Assembly (NCBI GenBank): GCA_008508345.1
Contig: QNGE01000142.1
Location: forward strand, 264,063 to 328,062
Direction of reading: 5' to 3'
Source: Paragonimus westermani
Taxonomy: Eukaryota > Platyhelminthes > Trematoda > Plagiorchiida > Troglotrematidae
Length of the DNA stretch: 64,000 nucleotides
In this document: positions 51,593 through 64,000 of the stretch, in pieces
Layout of the letters: every line of letters starts with the position of its first letter
Position numbering within the stretch: the first letter of the stretch is position 1
Program-made: the position numbers and the translations under genes
Notes under the pieces: generated by a model
What the model was told of the DNA's origin: nothing
Database searches by the model: none
What the model saw: only the letters and a program-made list of their open reading frames with translations

Positions 51593-51978
51593 GGATTAAT
51601 TCACACTGTCAGCCTGAGTGACAACCTATCAGCCCACGATCAGTCAGTATTTGTGTATTCATTTTCATGTTGCTGTCGTACTGCAGAGTATGTTGGTCGC
51701 ACGATTAGGCACTGGTCAAAAAGGATCAAAGAACATCATCCACCTCGGGTTGAAACCGGTGGCCGTAAATTAATTACCAGCTCAATTGTATGTCCATCTG
51801 ACATCAATGATCGCATAGATGTTGACATAGCACTCTGGGTGACCTACAGAGTGGCCAAAGCTCAACTAAAACATTTTGTCAGCGCATTCTGGCGACCGCC
51901 GAATCGATTGCAACCAGATTACTCAACCCTGACATGTGCTCTTGAAAGAAGTTTGTTTAGTCCTTGCAACTTCCGTGG
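51593..51978 (+). pseudogene. PLE GIY-YIG endonuclease fragment with frameshift
   Basis: The first frame opens after a TGA at 51590 and reads DNLSAHDQSVFVYSFSCCC, the conserved approach to the GIY half. EYVGRT follows (Tyr at 51689, the YIG half), then KRIKEHHPP (R-x3-EH-x-P) and RIDVDIALWVTYRVAK (R-ID and V-x-YRV). Near 51880 the match moves by one frame to RILATAESIATRLLNPDMC, then continues past a TGA (51943-51945) and a TAG (51958-51960) to SLQLPW (Trp at 51976-51978). The first frame runs open to 52105, but its last 75 or so codons are out-of-frame sequence. The element is 5'-truncated: no reverse transcriptase was found upstream. No hammerhead-like motif was seen in the 130 bp after LPW, unlike the other two copies, which suggests a different PLE family. 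Confidence 0.88.
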
Positions 51979-54900
51979 CCACAGATCCAACACACCCGGT
52001 CTAACCACACACAAACATTTGACCATGACCGTGCAATTTAACGCTCAGTCACCGTCCGGTCTGGGCCTAAACAATTATTCTGCGCAGTCCAGTAGTAGCC
52101 CTTAATGTCATTCGTGAACAGTCACTCTCTGTTTTTGCAGTTCGTCTTACAACGCCTTGATTAAACTCATGAACTTGTATTGACTTGGGGATTAATTACA
52201 GAAGACAACTGTATCTCACCTTTTCTTTCGATCTTATGGGATCTTTCCGACAATTTCCAAAAATCCTAGCAAAAATATAGTAGTTTTTGGCAAACAAAGC
52301 TTGCCATCTATAGAATGGCAACCTATAATAGATCTAACAGTTAAAAATACTTGATTGTTCGTAGAATACTAGCGCAAGCAAAAGTGAAAATATACCGTTT
52401 ATTGAAAGCCCTCCAAAATCACGCCTACTGGGCAAACGTATTGGGAAACTAACAAAAAGAAAGTCGTTCGAAATAGGTTGTAATGATGTCGATTGTTAGT
52501 AACATTTTTACTTGAATATATTAAAGCTGTGCATCAGTTAATGGCAGTCATCATGTAACACATTACGGGACAATGCAAGATGTGACATGTGTTTAACTGA
52601 CCAATGTTAGCTCCATTATCTAATTTGTGGAGTAGATATCTAAAAGCCCAGAAGCACCCGGTGTAGGCAGTGATGTTGTTTTAAAGCAAGAGACATATCA
52701 AACAGTTGCGTACCGTGATTTCTGAATAATGCAGAGCGAGGATATTCACAAACATAAAAGTAGGTATCAGAACTATTTGTGGATGTCAGAAGGTCACACG
52801 CTTACTTATTGGGAATTAGGTTAAAATTCGGCGCGGATCATCAAGATCTACATTATTTGAAAACAGAAATCAGAAGACGCAATCCTTGGGAGGAAATCTA
52901 TCCCTGCTTTTTTATCGGCTGCAAACGTGCATTCTGTAATGTGCAAAAAACTGAGTGATTCATCTTTTCGTAACAAGAAACAGAACGAAGTGCCTGAATT
53001 TTATGATCAAAATCAATCAAAAGCAACTGAACGAACTTATGATATATCACATTCGAGCAAGTGACGAGCGGTTGGTGATGCAGGCAATCTGTCGTGGACC
53101 AATGTTTCCATTTGCCACCGAAAAAAACTCATTTTACTAGCGAATCAGAAACGTGTCCAGCCATTGGGATGGTTAAGTTACTTCCAGGTCTACCTGGACG
53201 GTAGGCATGGGAGCTGCAATCCGATTATTGGAAAACGTTGGCGTTATCAAGAATCTGTTTGATGTTTTCTGTGGGACGCAGTGATACTGATTTTTTTTAC
53301 AGGGAGTCGGCGTAATACGTTTGTTTCTTTGTCACTTTTAAATTCCGGTATTTCTAATTGAAGGCCATGGACCTCTGCACAGATATTTCACAAGTACGGG
53401 CATTAGTTGTTTGAGTTTGTATTTAGTAATTGGAAATATTTTGCGATGACACTCGATAAAATCCAATGGCGCCATTTCTCGGTAAGTTGTTTTGGAAGTT
53501 CTAAATGTTCATGCAGAGCTTTCGGTGGGCAAACTCGCTTAACCCGGTAAAACAGTGTTTCAACGAGCACATACTTGTATGGCGTCGACCAGACATAAAT
53601 GTATCTGTCAGTCCTTGTTAGTGTCTGGGACACAACGAATCTTATCAAACCATCCGGGAGACGCTCGAATAGTGCGCCAACTTACGCCAGTGCTTTGTTT
53701 TGTTTTATTGCACGGGTCAAGTTCGGATTTTTTGCAAATGCTGCAACGTTTCAGGGCTAGATAGATCTGGTCGCGCTGTAATAAAGTATTTCTTACGAAA
53801 ATCAGTGAGGTGGGAAAAAATCATACAGTTTTGCTCTATACTATTCAAGAAAATTCGGCCGGAATCAGCTGCAGTAGCCAGCCAGTGGCAGTTCAGTATT
53901 TATTTTGTCTCACCTTCCGCAGCTGCAATGATACAGCATGTGGGTCTAATCTATAATTAAAAAATGTTTCATCACTCCGAAACAAGCGTACCGCAAGCAG
54001 ATTTTTATTCACTATATTCGGTTTATTCAACTATTGATTTTCGCTTTTATGACGCACAAGTGTGTTGACAAGACCTAATAAAGAAGACCGGAAAAACTAT
54101 GCTACCTTGAGTTCAGAATGACAAGATGGTGATAAGTAGTTACAAAAACAATAAGCACTATTCCACAACTAAGAGTAACTGGTAATGTCATGCTGTCAGA
54201 ATCATCAGTTGGTCATTCCCCTGCCACTAGGAAACGCTCTATTAGACGATCGATGGCTCAGAAGATGTGCTGGTGATTGGAGATAAACTCGGAAATCAAG
54301 AGCATCATAAGAAGCTACCACTTACTATAACCAGCTCAAGATCTTTAGCATATTAGTCCGGGGGAGATTTGAATTTTTATACATACCCGACAACTTTACG
54401 AATTCCATAACTTCGTGTACTGTAAAAAACGCAGTGAAAGCCAACAGTGAAATGTGTGATCAAAATCGACTATTACATATAAAAAAATTAGTTCGAAGCA
54501 AACCAAAAAGTGGATTCACCCATATTTTCTTTCATCTGGGTTAATTTATTTTCCGGCGCGATTTCAACAGATGTTGTGGTGGTTCCTAAGACAGCGATCC
54601 ACTTATCGCCTAATCGTTATACATGCAACTGAATTTAGACATAATTGAATTGAAGACCTGGCATCAGTTCCACTCTTTAATAAGACAATTCCTAACAAAT
54701 GAGTCAAACGGATAGGGTACAATAGAAGAAAGTAAAATGGTATTAGGAATAAAGGAAGAGAGTTAATGCATAACATCACTCTGAATTGAGCTGGTTCAAA
54801 ACCCGCATAAATGGATGGTTTCATCTAGAAACAAAGTTCACGAGAGAGACGATCGAAAGTGAGATATTGTGCAACCACAGCCAGATGGCTGATCATTTGT

Positions 54901-57900
54901 TTACCTAGTTCTATGCAAAAAGAAGCCATAAATTTAGACCATATTTTCCAGAAACCAGGTACTCTCTTGGTATTGTTTCAGTGATAATTGTATGAAGAAA
55001 AACCCAACTTCTATCTTGCGAAGTGATGTTCAGTCTTAAAAGCAGGTAAGAAAGTTGCGTGTGATTGATGGAAAAAAGGTTGAAGTTGGTTGTTCGAAGT
55101 GATTACTTGGTGTTACTATATTAATTAAGGTTCACGTGTGAGGTGCGGTCTTCTGATCACTAGACAACATGGAAGTCACCAGGCACAGAAAAGTACGCTT
55201 AAAAGATTGCGGTTATTCAACGGTCAACCGAACATGTGCAAAATCCCTCACAAGGTACCGTCATCTCCTCCACTGACGGAAGTTGGCAATGTAAATGCCA
55301 TTGTGGACAATTCAACAAATGCCTTAAAGAAGATAACACGAGTGCAAGCTGCCAACAAAAGACTGCTTGTGAATTGTCTTGCAAAAATGTGCGGAGACCT
55401 GGAGAATTCGTAGGGATAAAGTATAAGAAAGTATACTCTCTTGACTCACTAATTATCTATTTAGGTTGCATATTGTTTTCTCAAACACCAGTTGACTTTT
55501 CAAGGCAGTTAGCAGTGACTTCACATCCAAGCTTCTTCGTCGTCATTATCAAATGATTTTCTCTATAGCCAGTACTGCTGTTCCGACAAGGTTAATGGCT
55601 TTTCTGAGGCTTACCTCGTATGAGACCACCGACGTAACTGTATCTACCCTTACTATTTGAAAGCAACCACATGGAAAGTGATGATAATTTCACACATTTT
55701 CGTAAAATAAATGTCGCGCTAGCTGAGTGCAGCGTTCTTAAAGTGTTTCTGCAACAAGCCAACAATCACGCTGACTGGAGTAGATCGCAGCCAGCAAACG
55801 GTCTGACGTCTGTTTTCTTCAACAAGAATGTAATATATTTCTGAAAAATCATCCAAAAATCGTTTTTGACGTGATCGGTTTTGTTTTCAAACAACTTAGC
55901 AAAATTTATGAGCATAAAGGGTCTCTTTGCCTTTAAGTTTACTTGCAAAATAGAATCGTGACACATCAAAATTCTAATTCCAGTGAGTGGGACTTACTTC
56001 ATTTATTGAGTTGGTTTTTTAGTAGTTCGAATTTTATAATTGTGCTTCTCAGATGATGACTAGAATATCTACTGTTTTTGATATTAAGTTTACAATTTTC
56101 ATTCACGCGCAAATAGAACTATATCGTGTGCATCAAAATTTTTCCTTCTTGATTAAGTAGACATAAGAAATTTCGTTCTCCAAGTTGCATGCTTCTTGTA
56201 CTCAGTGAAAAAGTGAGCCGAAGAACACATTGTCTGAAATTTCTCAAGTGGAACATTTTGTTAATTCTAGATGAGCAGTGAGTTGAGGGAGGAATTTGCT
56301 GTGTAAAACAAGCAGAGGTAGTAGACCTTTTTCGGTTGCATAATTAACGAGCGCCACCACTTCATCGTTTGTTCACAAAACAAAATTTGTTCACATAGCC
56401 AAGTAATTCTTCCAGGTTGAATTTACAAACACAGGTTCTTCAAGAAATGCATCAAAATTTTGTCTATGCATCTAGTAGTTTTTGGTTAGTCAGCAATGTA
56501 GATTTGTAGATCACCCGAAATGCACGGCAGATTGCTAGAAAAAGCGCTCAGTGGCAAATAACACGGCAGAAGTTTCGTGAAGAAAAAAATATTTAAGCAG
56601 ACTAACTTCCACGACTGTACTGGTACATGTGAAAACCTTGGTAAAAACGTGAAGCCATCGCGCTTTTTGTTCTTTGTGGTGACGTCCTTGAACCATATAC
56701 CATAGGTAGCAGACAGACATTTTCAGTCCCCTCGTTACGTGTTTGGTCTTAGTTTTCTAGACGATACTTTCCAACCAACGTGAGATTTGAAGAAAAATAT
56801 AACGAAGTTCACTAGGGTGGGTAACGCAGAGGTCAAAACCTTAAATACGAGCATTTCACCTCAGGTCAGTTGAGTTTATTTGCAATCTTACTTTGATGGA
56901 AATTCATTTGCGTGAACCAATGAAGTATGTCCGAATTTTCAAAGAAACGAGCACACATTTTGAACGTTTCTCCTGCAAACAGCATAGTGAGCTGACGTTG
57001 GTTAATCCACTGAGCGGGATACAAGTGTATGGTGGTACAAATTACGCCAGGTCGCACAGTCTGCGTTTGAGATCCTTGGTTTTATTGCCGATATTCTTTT
57101 TTTCACACTTTCCGAACATCTCGTACCGCATTCACCCTGGTTCCTTGGTTTGAGAAAAATAGAATCACATATTAGCTCGAATTCCATAAAAAATAATTAA
57201 TTAACAGCGGTGTAACAAAAGATAGGTTTTAATTAACCCGATGGTCAGATGAAGTGTATGTGAAAGTGTGGAATTTTGAATCTATTGCTTAGTGTAAGCC
57301 ACTTCGCAGAGCCCGACAAACTGGTATCTATGGCGACCTAGTGGTATAGAATGTAGTGTTTGACTGGTTTCACTCGTAATTCTAAACAACGTGATAACTG
57401 TCTACATTTACTTGAAAAAACTGCCAACAAATGCAACTTTCCAGCGTTCTTGTCGGTGTTTTTTTTGAACAAGTCTATTAATGTGACCGTCTGGTAATTG
57501 GCTTAGTTCAAATATAATGGGTTCTCCTGACTCGCATATATGTTGCAACCCATTTAAGATTGCTAATGTCAATAGAGATTAATGACCAGTTTATTCACCA
57601 GTATATCATTCGGAAATTCCCCGTTTTTTGAGGGATTTGGCTATTTGCCTTAGCTACGTCAACGCCTAAACTGGCAAAACGAATGCGCATCAACGATAGC
57701 GTCCGAGCGTCTACCCGTGGTCAGCAGTGACGTGAAGGATAATGGTGCCAGAGAGAGTGTGAACCAAAATACCAGTTTTTCCTGCGCGAGGTAACTCATA
57801 AAGGCAGGTCACGATATTCACCTGGTTTAGTCGTTCGGATTCCTGTTGTTTGATGGAACGTCTAAATTACCTAATTGCGTTGAATCAGCCTTGATTGCAT

Positions 57901-60569
57901 ATAGTGTACATGAATTATTGAACCAAGCATACTGTGTATTTTTACTAAGCTTTAAATTTGGAAACCAATAGCGAAGGTTGCAGCAGTTATTCTGTTGACA
58001 TGTTTTGGTTAGTCACATTTCTGGCCAGAGATACTTCAGAGGATATTACCTTTAATCAGTATACGATCCTTGGATATTTATGAAGTGAATGGTTGTCTGT
58101 AGGTGGTAAAGAATTTCTCTAGCACACTGTACAATGTTCTGGAATCTAACATGAAAAGGTATTTAATTAAATATTTGTTACGTTTCGTCGAATGTTAATT
58201 GAAAGTTATAGCAACAAGTGCCTGTAGAAAAACAACCAGAAAGGCTACTATAAAATTCCAACTTTGGCGATATCAAATATAGGAGCCTAGGTAATAAGTT
58301 CAATATATGCGAACATCCTGCATAAAAAATCAAAGAGTAAAGTTTGCATTTTTTGTGAAGCAAACATCGCACATTTTACAGAAGTCAAAACGTCAAGGGT
58401 CAATGCAAAGTAAGTTTCAGGTCAGTCTGAATATTATTAAGGGTCGATGAGATATTCATGTCTATATATTCAAAAAATTGAAACGTATCTGAACGGCAAG
58501 CTATCTCTAATATATTGCAGAGATGTGCCAACTGTGTTTCAGTCCTCGAAAAGATCTAAAACTTGTGGCATACAATCCATAAGAGTAGACCTTGTGAATG
58601 AATACTACGTTCCTTCGAGGGTCTGTGAAATTCAACATTATGTATCGTTCATTTTGTCCTCTGTTGTGCAATTCAATAGATTGGTAATTTTATCCGTTGA
58701 AGGTTACCAACTGGAGACATGTGAACAACGAAGTAGCCCACAGAATGTATTTATCTAATTGATGGACAAGTTAAGTATAGCACAGGTGATGTGAAAACGG
58801 CAAACACTGTAAGATAATCAGTGGACATATTGTGCTGCGCGCTTTGAAGCAACTGACGTTTCAACTGGCTGTGAGCCAGGGCAAATAAAATGTAAACGTA
58901 AACCTCTCAAGAACAAAGACTTCAACGTAATCCGATCGGTTGACACTTGCCTTAGTCAACTAATGCACCTGAAAATTCAACTGTAAAACGTTTTGTTTGA
59001 TGACATTCTCTTTACAGATACTAAAAGTCTCCATAAGCAGGTTCACTGACCATCCAGCCAGGCAAATAGTTCCAGTAGTTTCTGGTTCATTATTGTAAAT
59101 TAATTATAGATATGATGTAGTTTACAACCTTGAAAAAAGTTCCTATCTTAAACCAAATTAAATCTGTTGTGTTTTCAAACAGCCCTCATTTCTTCACTGT
59201 TACAACCATATTACTGAAAGTTTTATTTGTATGCCATCGCACCGTCTTTCCTTAGAGCTTAATCTAGCCAGTGACCTAAGAAGTCTAACTTACCTAACCA
59301 GAACTAGAAGGTTCAATACGAATAGGTGGAACCCTGCAAGGAATTTCCAAAACTACAATCAACGGTTCCACATTTTCAGTAGACTGAGGAATAGCGATTT
59401 ATAAACATGATACGACAAATAATTTTTGCCCGGTTTTTGCTTTGTTCCCTGCTGCTGAAGTCAAACTAACAACTAACCAGACAACAACCATGGTTCATAG
59501 TTCAGGTCTAATCACACTGCTGCGGAAAACATTTCATTCAAAACTGTCCAAAAATTTTCAAAGCTACCGATGGTCTTTCAGTTATTTTGTTTTACAAATA
59601 GTGGATAGAACGACTTGCCAACTTATCCTGTATTCACCTTGTAGTTGAAGGCAATGGCCACAAGAATAATTGTGAGGTAAGTTGCTTTATGTTATCCATG
59701 CAACGCAAAGCGCTTCATTAAGGATATTAGCACTTTGCTTCCAGAAGTACAACGTTGACGTGCAACAATTAATGATCGCGTTGCAACATTTCGTATAATG
59801 ACATGCACGTGGCTTGTACACAAATCGTACCTAAGTCATCCGTTAATTCCAAAATTTAGAACAGTTCCTCAGATTACCCGATTGCAGCAGGTGCGCGTGA
59901 AGCTACGAATAACGGCCTGTGCAGTCTTATAACCAACACAATTTGTTAATGTCAGTTTTCATGCACGTTACGATTGGGGCGACAAAATGTGCCCCAGTTA
60001 CTAACTAGGTGACGTGTTTCTTCCTATTGGATTTATCGTGAAAGCTACAATGGACTTAATCAGTTAGCCGGTTTTACCTTCTAAAATAACTCCTTCATTT
60101 TCATAGACGGTTGTCTTTATGTTAATCTGATGAGGTCACTCTCGACAAGGTTCTAACAATAACAACCGAATACCAGAGAACAAAGTTTAGTCTAGTGTCA
60201 CATTCAAACCTTGAAATTATGGCATTGCTGTTGCGCATCAGAGTGCCTCAGTGTGCCCATAGCTTACCACACAATATAACTGGAGCCAACAGCTGTAAAT
60301 TCATACGGAGAACCTAGACTAAGATTTGGGGTGAACGAACGCCGTGTAGTACATGTCAAACTGTGGTTAATCTTGCTCAGTTATTGTGGGCAAACGTTTA
60401 TATGAGAAAATGTCTGCAAGTATTTTCAAAGAATCCAATAAAACACTGGAAACCTCACTCGAACTCTTCAAATGGTACACTACGTGGTTGTGAGCAAGCC
60501 AAACAAATTTCAGAGTCCTATGCTAGTAATCCTTGCATAGTCTACTCTAAATTAATTTCAGGTTACTTA
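51979..60569. other. gene-poor stretch, no recognised gene
   Basis: The first 130 bp are probably the 3' tail of the preceding PLE fragment. A small seven-pair palindrome (TCCAGGT/ACCTGGA) lies near 53183-53200. Otherwise I see only short chance-like frames, the longest being about 106 codons (55236-55556), none with recognisable motifs. Confidence 0.5.
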
Positions 60570-60594
60570 ACTTACTTACTTACTTACTTACTTA
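60570..60594 (+). repeat. ACTT tetranucleotide microsatellite
   Basis: A pure (ACTT)6 tract of 25 bases is preceded by a near-repeat TTACTTA. It explains the Leu-Thr-Tyr-Leu repeat in the 92-codon frame crossing it, which should not be taken as a protein. Confidence 0.9.
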
Positions 60595-63500
60595 TGACCA
60601 GACAGATCGGTTTTTGTACGCAGTTGAGGAAATCATTATAAACTGCGTGCATTCTGGAAATGCGTATTGGCGAATGCGTTCTTTTGGTAAGCACATGTTA
60701 GACGATCAACGAAATGGAGGCAAATTGGCGACTGCCAAATTCTAATGATCATTTTCTCTGCATATGAATGAGATAAGGTCAAAAGACACCTGTAACATAT
60801 GGTGGTGTATTTATTGCCTGAGGCCCTCTCAGTGTCAGACAAGCTAGCAAAATCCGAATAATTTCATCAGCGCCTCTCAGCGGATGAATTCATTCACAAA
60901 TGTTGTTCACCCCTGACTCTTCTAAATATCTTTCTTGTTGGCTTGCGTATTAGGTCTTGGTAATTTTTGCGAGTCCGATATATTCCTTTTTAGCTGAAAA
61001 GATGTAGGAGTGATCGACCAGTAAATTTTTGATAGCGCTTCCTCTGTATATTTTTCGGTATGTAGATTCATATTTAGAGCATCTGGAATAAATGTATCTT
61101 ATTCTGGTTTACATTATTTGGGGTAGGTTGTTAGATTTAGAGAGATTTTGTTTAGGCTGAAATGTAGAACTGCAACTCTATCTTTTAGAACGTGTTATGC
61201 ATGTTTCTTCATCGAGGTACATAGTCTACGTGCTACCTTTCTAATGGTACTCTTCTAATTTCTTGAAAAACCACTTAACCAAAAACCCACCTTAAACTGA
61301 TGGACTACAGAAAATTATCCTCATGTGCCTCAATTTGATTTGAAGTCCGCAATGTTTAAAAATTTCGCGGCATTCATCGGGTTGAAATTAAGAACAAAAG
61401 AGGACTGAATGTTAAAATATGACATCATAGTACCGGAGGCAGTATATTTCCGTAAGCGTGTTTTAAGCAGGGTGACTTCGTGAATCAAACTCCCATCTCA
61501 TTTTACAAAACAGATAAAGCTGTTTATTTTTGTTGTTGTGGATTTCATTTCCTTGAGTTCAAACAAACTGTCATAAAAAATGATTGCGGCTTGAACTGAA
61601 AAACAAGAAGGCAATGAATTGATTGACTTTTGTTTAAAATTCTGAAACTCATGATTTGTTGTTTAAACATCTATATCTCCGCAGCTAAATGTCCAGGAAA
61701 TACATTGTGAAATTCTGCAGTACATGGGATTGTGCTGATTTAAAATGCACTGAGCATCTGCATTCAAATTGTTCGTGTTCAAAGTTGGCTTCATGTAAAT
61801 GGACCCTAACCGATTTTCTCGTATCCACGACAGTTTAGTGAAACCGCTTGCGCAAACATCATATTGGTCGTACATAATGTCACGGGCAATGATTCACGGT
61901 TGAACAGAGTTCACAACTAGTGTGATATGAACGAATGTTTTAAAAACTTTAAGTTATGGCTAAGATTCAGTCTTTTGATGTGTCAACTAGCGAAGTCAGA
62001 TGAGAAAGGCATTATATTACGATTAATGTCAGCAAGTATCTCAAGAACGCCACTACGACAATCGTTTTAACTAGTCGGCATAATACCGAATGCATTATTA
62101 CGTTAACAAATTGTAATCATTTGCAGCAGTAGTCTAACACCGTTCTGTAGGACTGTATAAAAAGTTTGTGAGGACTATCAAAACCAGTGTAAGAGCAACC
62201 TAGCCATCAAGAAAAATTACACTAAGAAGAAATTAGGGTGCAGTTACAGAGACCAAAACAGAGAATATCTTTCTTGATGAGCCTGTTGAAAAAAATAATG
62301 TGACTAGTAAAGCTCCGGCAAATAAGAGCTCAAAAATTGACGGAATGCGACCAGAATATCATGTCAACGTCGACGAAATGTTGGGTTTCGAATAATTACT
62401 GAAACCGTGTTACCAAGTGCAGTGTTAAGAAGAAGACTCAATATAATGAAAGATGCCGAGGATGACTGGAAAGTAACCCAGTGCACTGAATTTAGGAGAA
62501 CTTCCGATACACTTTTGAAAAAGCGGTTACGTGAGATATGGAATTTAAACTGGTATATTTTATGTGGAACAATAAACTAAATAAAAACAGACAAGAAATA
62601 ACCGCAACATTCTAGGGTGTCTGGTTTAAGTTGCCTAATTGCAAATGATCAAACAATCAGACAAATACAGGTTTATTCAGTGTGAAACAGTGGGAAAACA
62701 AAACTAAACACTAGTATTCAACGATGGGAAATTTTTTGTTGAGGTATATATGAAGAAACGGGTAGGCTCATCGATCTCTCAGATGTTTGGTATTTCTCTG
62801 AAAAAGCAAACATTCTATGAACTGCATAAACGGAGTCTCCCCAAATGGAACGTGTCAAGTTGTGTGTAAATTACTATTTATCGTCAGCCTCAACCATTAA
62901 AGGCATGTAACCTAAAGTGTTCTTTTTTAGTAAGGTCCGATAAAGAAATGTATACCTGGCCGACCAAACTTTTATTTGGTATCCTCTGACGACTCAACAA
63001 GACGTACGCCTGTAACAATCAGAAGATTTGCCGCCGAAAAAGACATGGCCAAACACAGCAGTTAAATAGTCTGGGAAATACTTGTTTAGTCATCCGGAAA
63101 TAAATAACATGTGGTTGGTTTGGTTCTGCTTAACAGGCTGTACTCTGCTCTAGGCTTAAACAAGGGCAAAGTAGCATTGTTGATGCACCAAAAACAAAAA
63201 ATGTGAGCGTGAACAGATGGATCTGCGTCCTAGATTTTTGTCAGTAACCAAGTTTTTTCGTGTGAGTTAACAACTATTCGGTACAAACTCTCCACCTCAA
63301 ACGACGGTCTCCGGTATTCAACAGAAGAATCGTGAAGGTTTTGCATTCGGAGCTATATCGGCCGATATAGTAATACTACCATTTTGGAAGATCTCGAGTT
63401 TTAAATTACTTTCTCTATGTCACGAAATTATTACTGATATAACTGCAAACAGTAAACAATTGCGCACCTAGTGTCACATCCATGTATCTACCGTGAAAAG

Positions 63501-64000
63501 AAGAATACAGTAACACATCACAATTTCTTTGTAATTAATTAAAACGAGGTGGACATCCTGAAATTTCGACACATTCCTCATCAGTTCAAAATATTTTCAT
63601 CAGTCGCGTTTCAGCTCGAAGAAGGTCAGATGGAGTTAATTACAAATGACTCCGCATGTTTTGACAGCTGAAAAGAGGTTGACAGCTAGTGTTCCCAATA
63701 ACGTTATCTACACAATATCTGGGCTCTCCACACCGTACAGTAAAGCATCTATTTTTCGAGTGCGCCCCTGTTGTCCGCACAAAGCCATTTACATTTTTTT
63801 GTCGTGTCGCCGCGTGATGATTTGTATTGACAGTGCGGAAAAACAAAGTATCGTGCAGTTAGCAGATCAACATTCGCTATAACTTGCAATTATAATCAGT
63901 TAGCCAGTGGCTTCAGCGTGTACCGAACAATTTTGGTTGACAGACTCCATCATGAACACTGACTGGTCATACAAAACTATAATTAGATTACGTCGGTGTC
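60595..64000. other. gene-poor stretch, no recognised gene
   Basis: No supportable feature. Overlapping short frames on both strands at 63640-63882 look like chance. A CTGATGA/GAAA pair on the minus strand near 63565-63590 was examined as a hammerhead and rejected. Confidence 0.5.

Noticed and set aside
51883..52105. The last 75 or so codons of the 150-codon frame as a novel C-terminal domain
   Set aside because: The PLE match continues in another frame here, so this tail is read-through of frameshifted sequence.
60363..60641. 92-codon frame with a Leu-Thr-Tyr repeat
   Set aside because: The repeat is the translated ACTT microsatellite.
63560..63600. Minus-strand CTGATGA followed by GAAA, resembling a hammerhead core
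   Set aside because: Stem II can form only one or two weak pairs, and no placement gives both a stem III with a U-H cleavage site and a pairing stem I.

Overview
This window is AT-rich eukaryotic DNA (roughly 60% A+T by eye) with frequent stop codons in all frames. It shows no prokaryotic operon structure, rRNA, tRNA or CRISPR. Only one open frame above about 100 codons on each of two stretches can be tied to a protein family, and both belong to decayed transposable elements. The best reading is an intergenic or long-intron region of an invertebrate animal. The style of the Penelope-like elements (GIY-YIG type, with hammerhead-like motifs) is what I know from trematode flatworms, but the taxon is an inference and I give it only moderate weight. 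No host gene could be identified with confidence.

Layout from left to right. (1) 1-13664: no recognisable gene; one Cys-rich 136-codon open frame near 10.7 kb is unassigned. (2) 13665-13959: a 295-bp GC-rich foldback element (MITE) with 70-bp terminal inverted repeats. (3) 19091-19735: a repeat unit with inverted and direct terminal copies, a single N (assembly gap) in its left arm, and an intact-looking type I hammerhead ribozyme at 19617-19661. (4) 23320-23940 (+): the 3' part of a Penelope-like retroelement (PLE) encoding the GIY-YIG endonuclease C-terminus, followed 90 bp later by a hammerhead-like motif. (5) 40308-42163 (-): a longer, heavily mutated PLE with N-terminal, reverse transcriptase, linker and GIY-YIG segments in the right order, followed 98 bp later by the same hammerhead-like motif. 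(6) 51593-51978 (+): a third, 5'-truncated PLE GIY-YIG fragment with one frameshift and two stops. (7) 60570-60594: a short ACTT microsatellite. The rest is unannotated sequence.

How the parts relate. PLEs move by reverse transcription with their own reverse transcriptase and nick DNA with a GIY-YIG nuclease. Many carry minimal hammerhead ribozymes in their terminal repeats, where the ribozyme sets RNA ends by self-cleavage. The window holds three dead PLE coding copies and at least two classes of hammerhead: one intact and not next to PLE coding sequence, and one degenerate class found at the same offset behind two PLE coding ends. The most interesting content is this ribozyme-retroelement association, especially the 19.6-kb ribozyme inside a palindromic repeat that the assembly breaks at an N.
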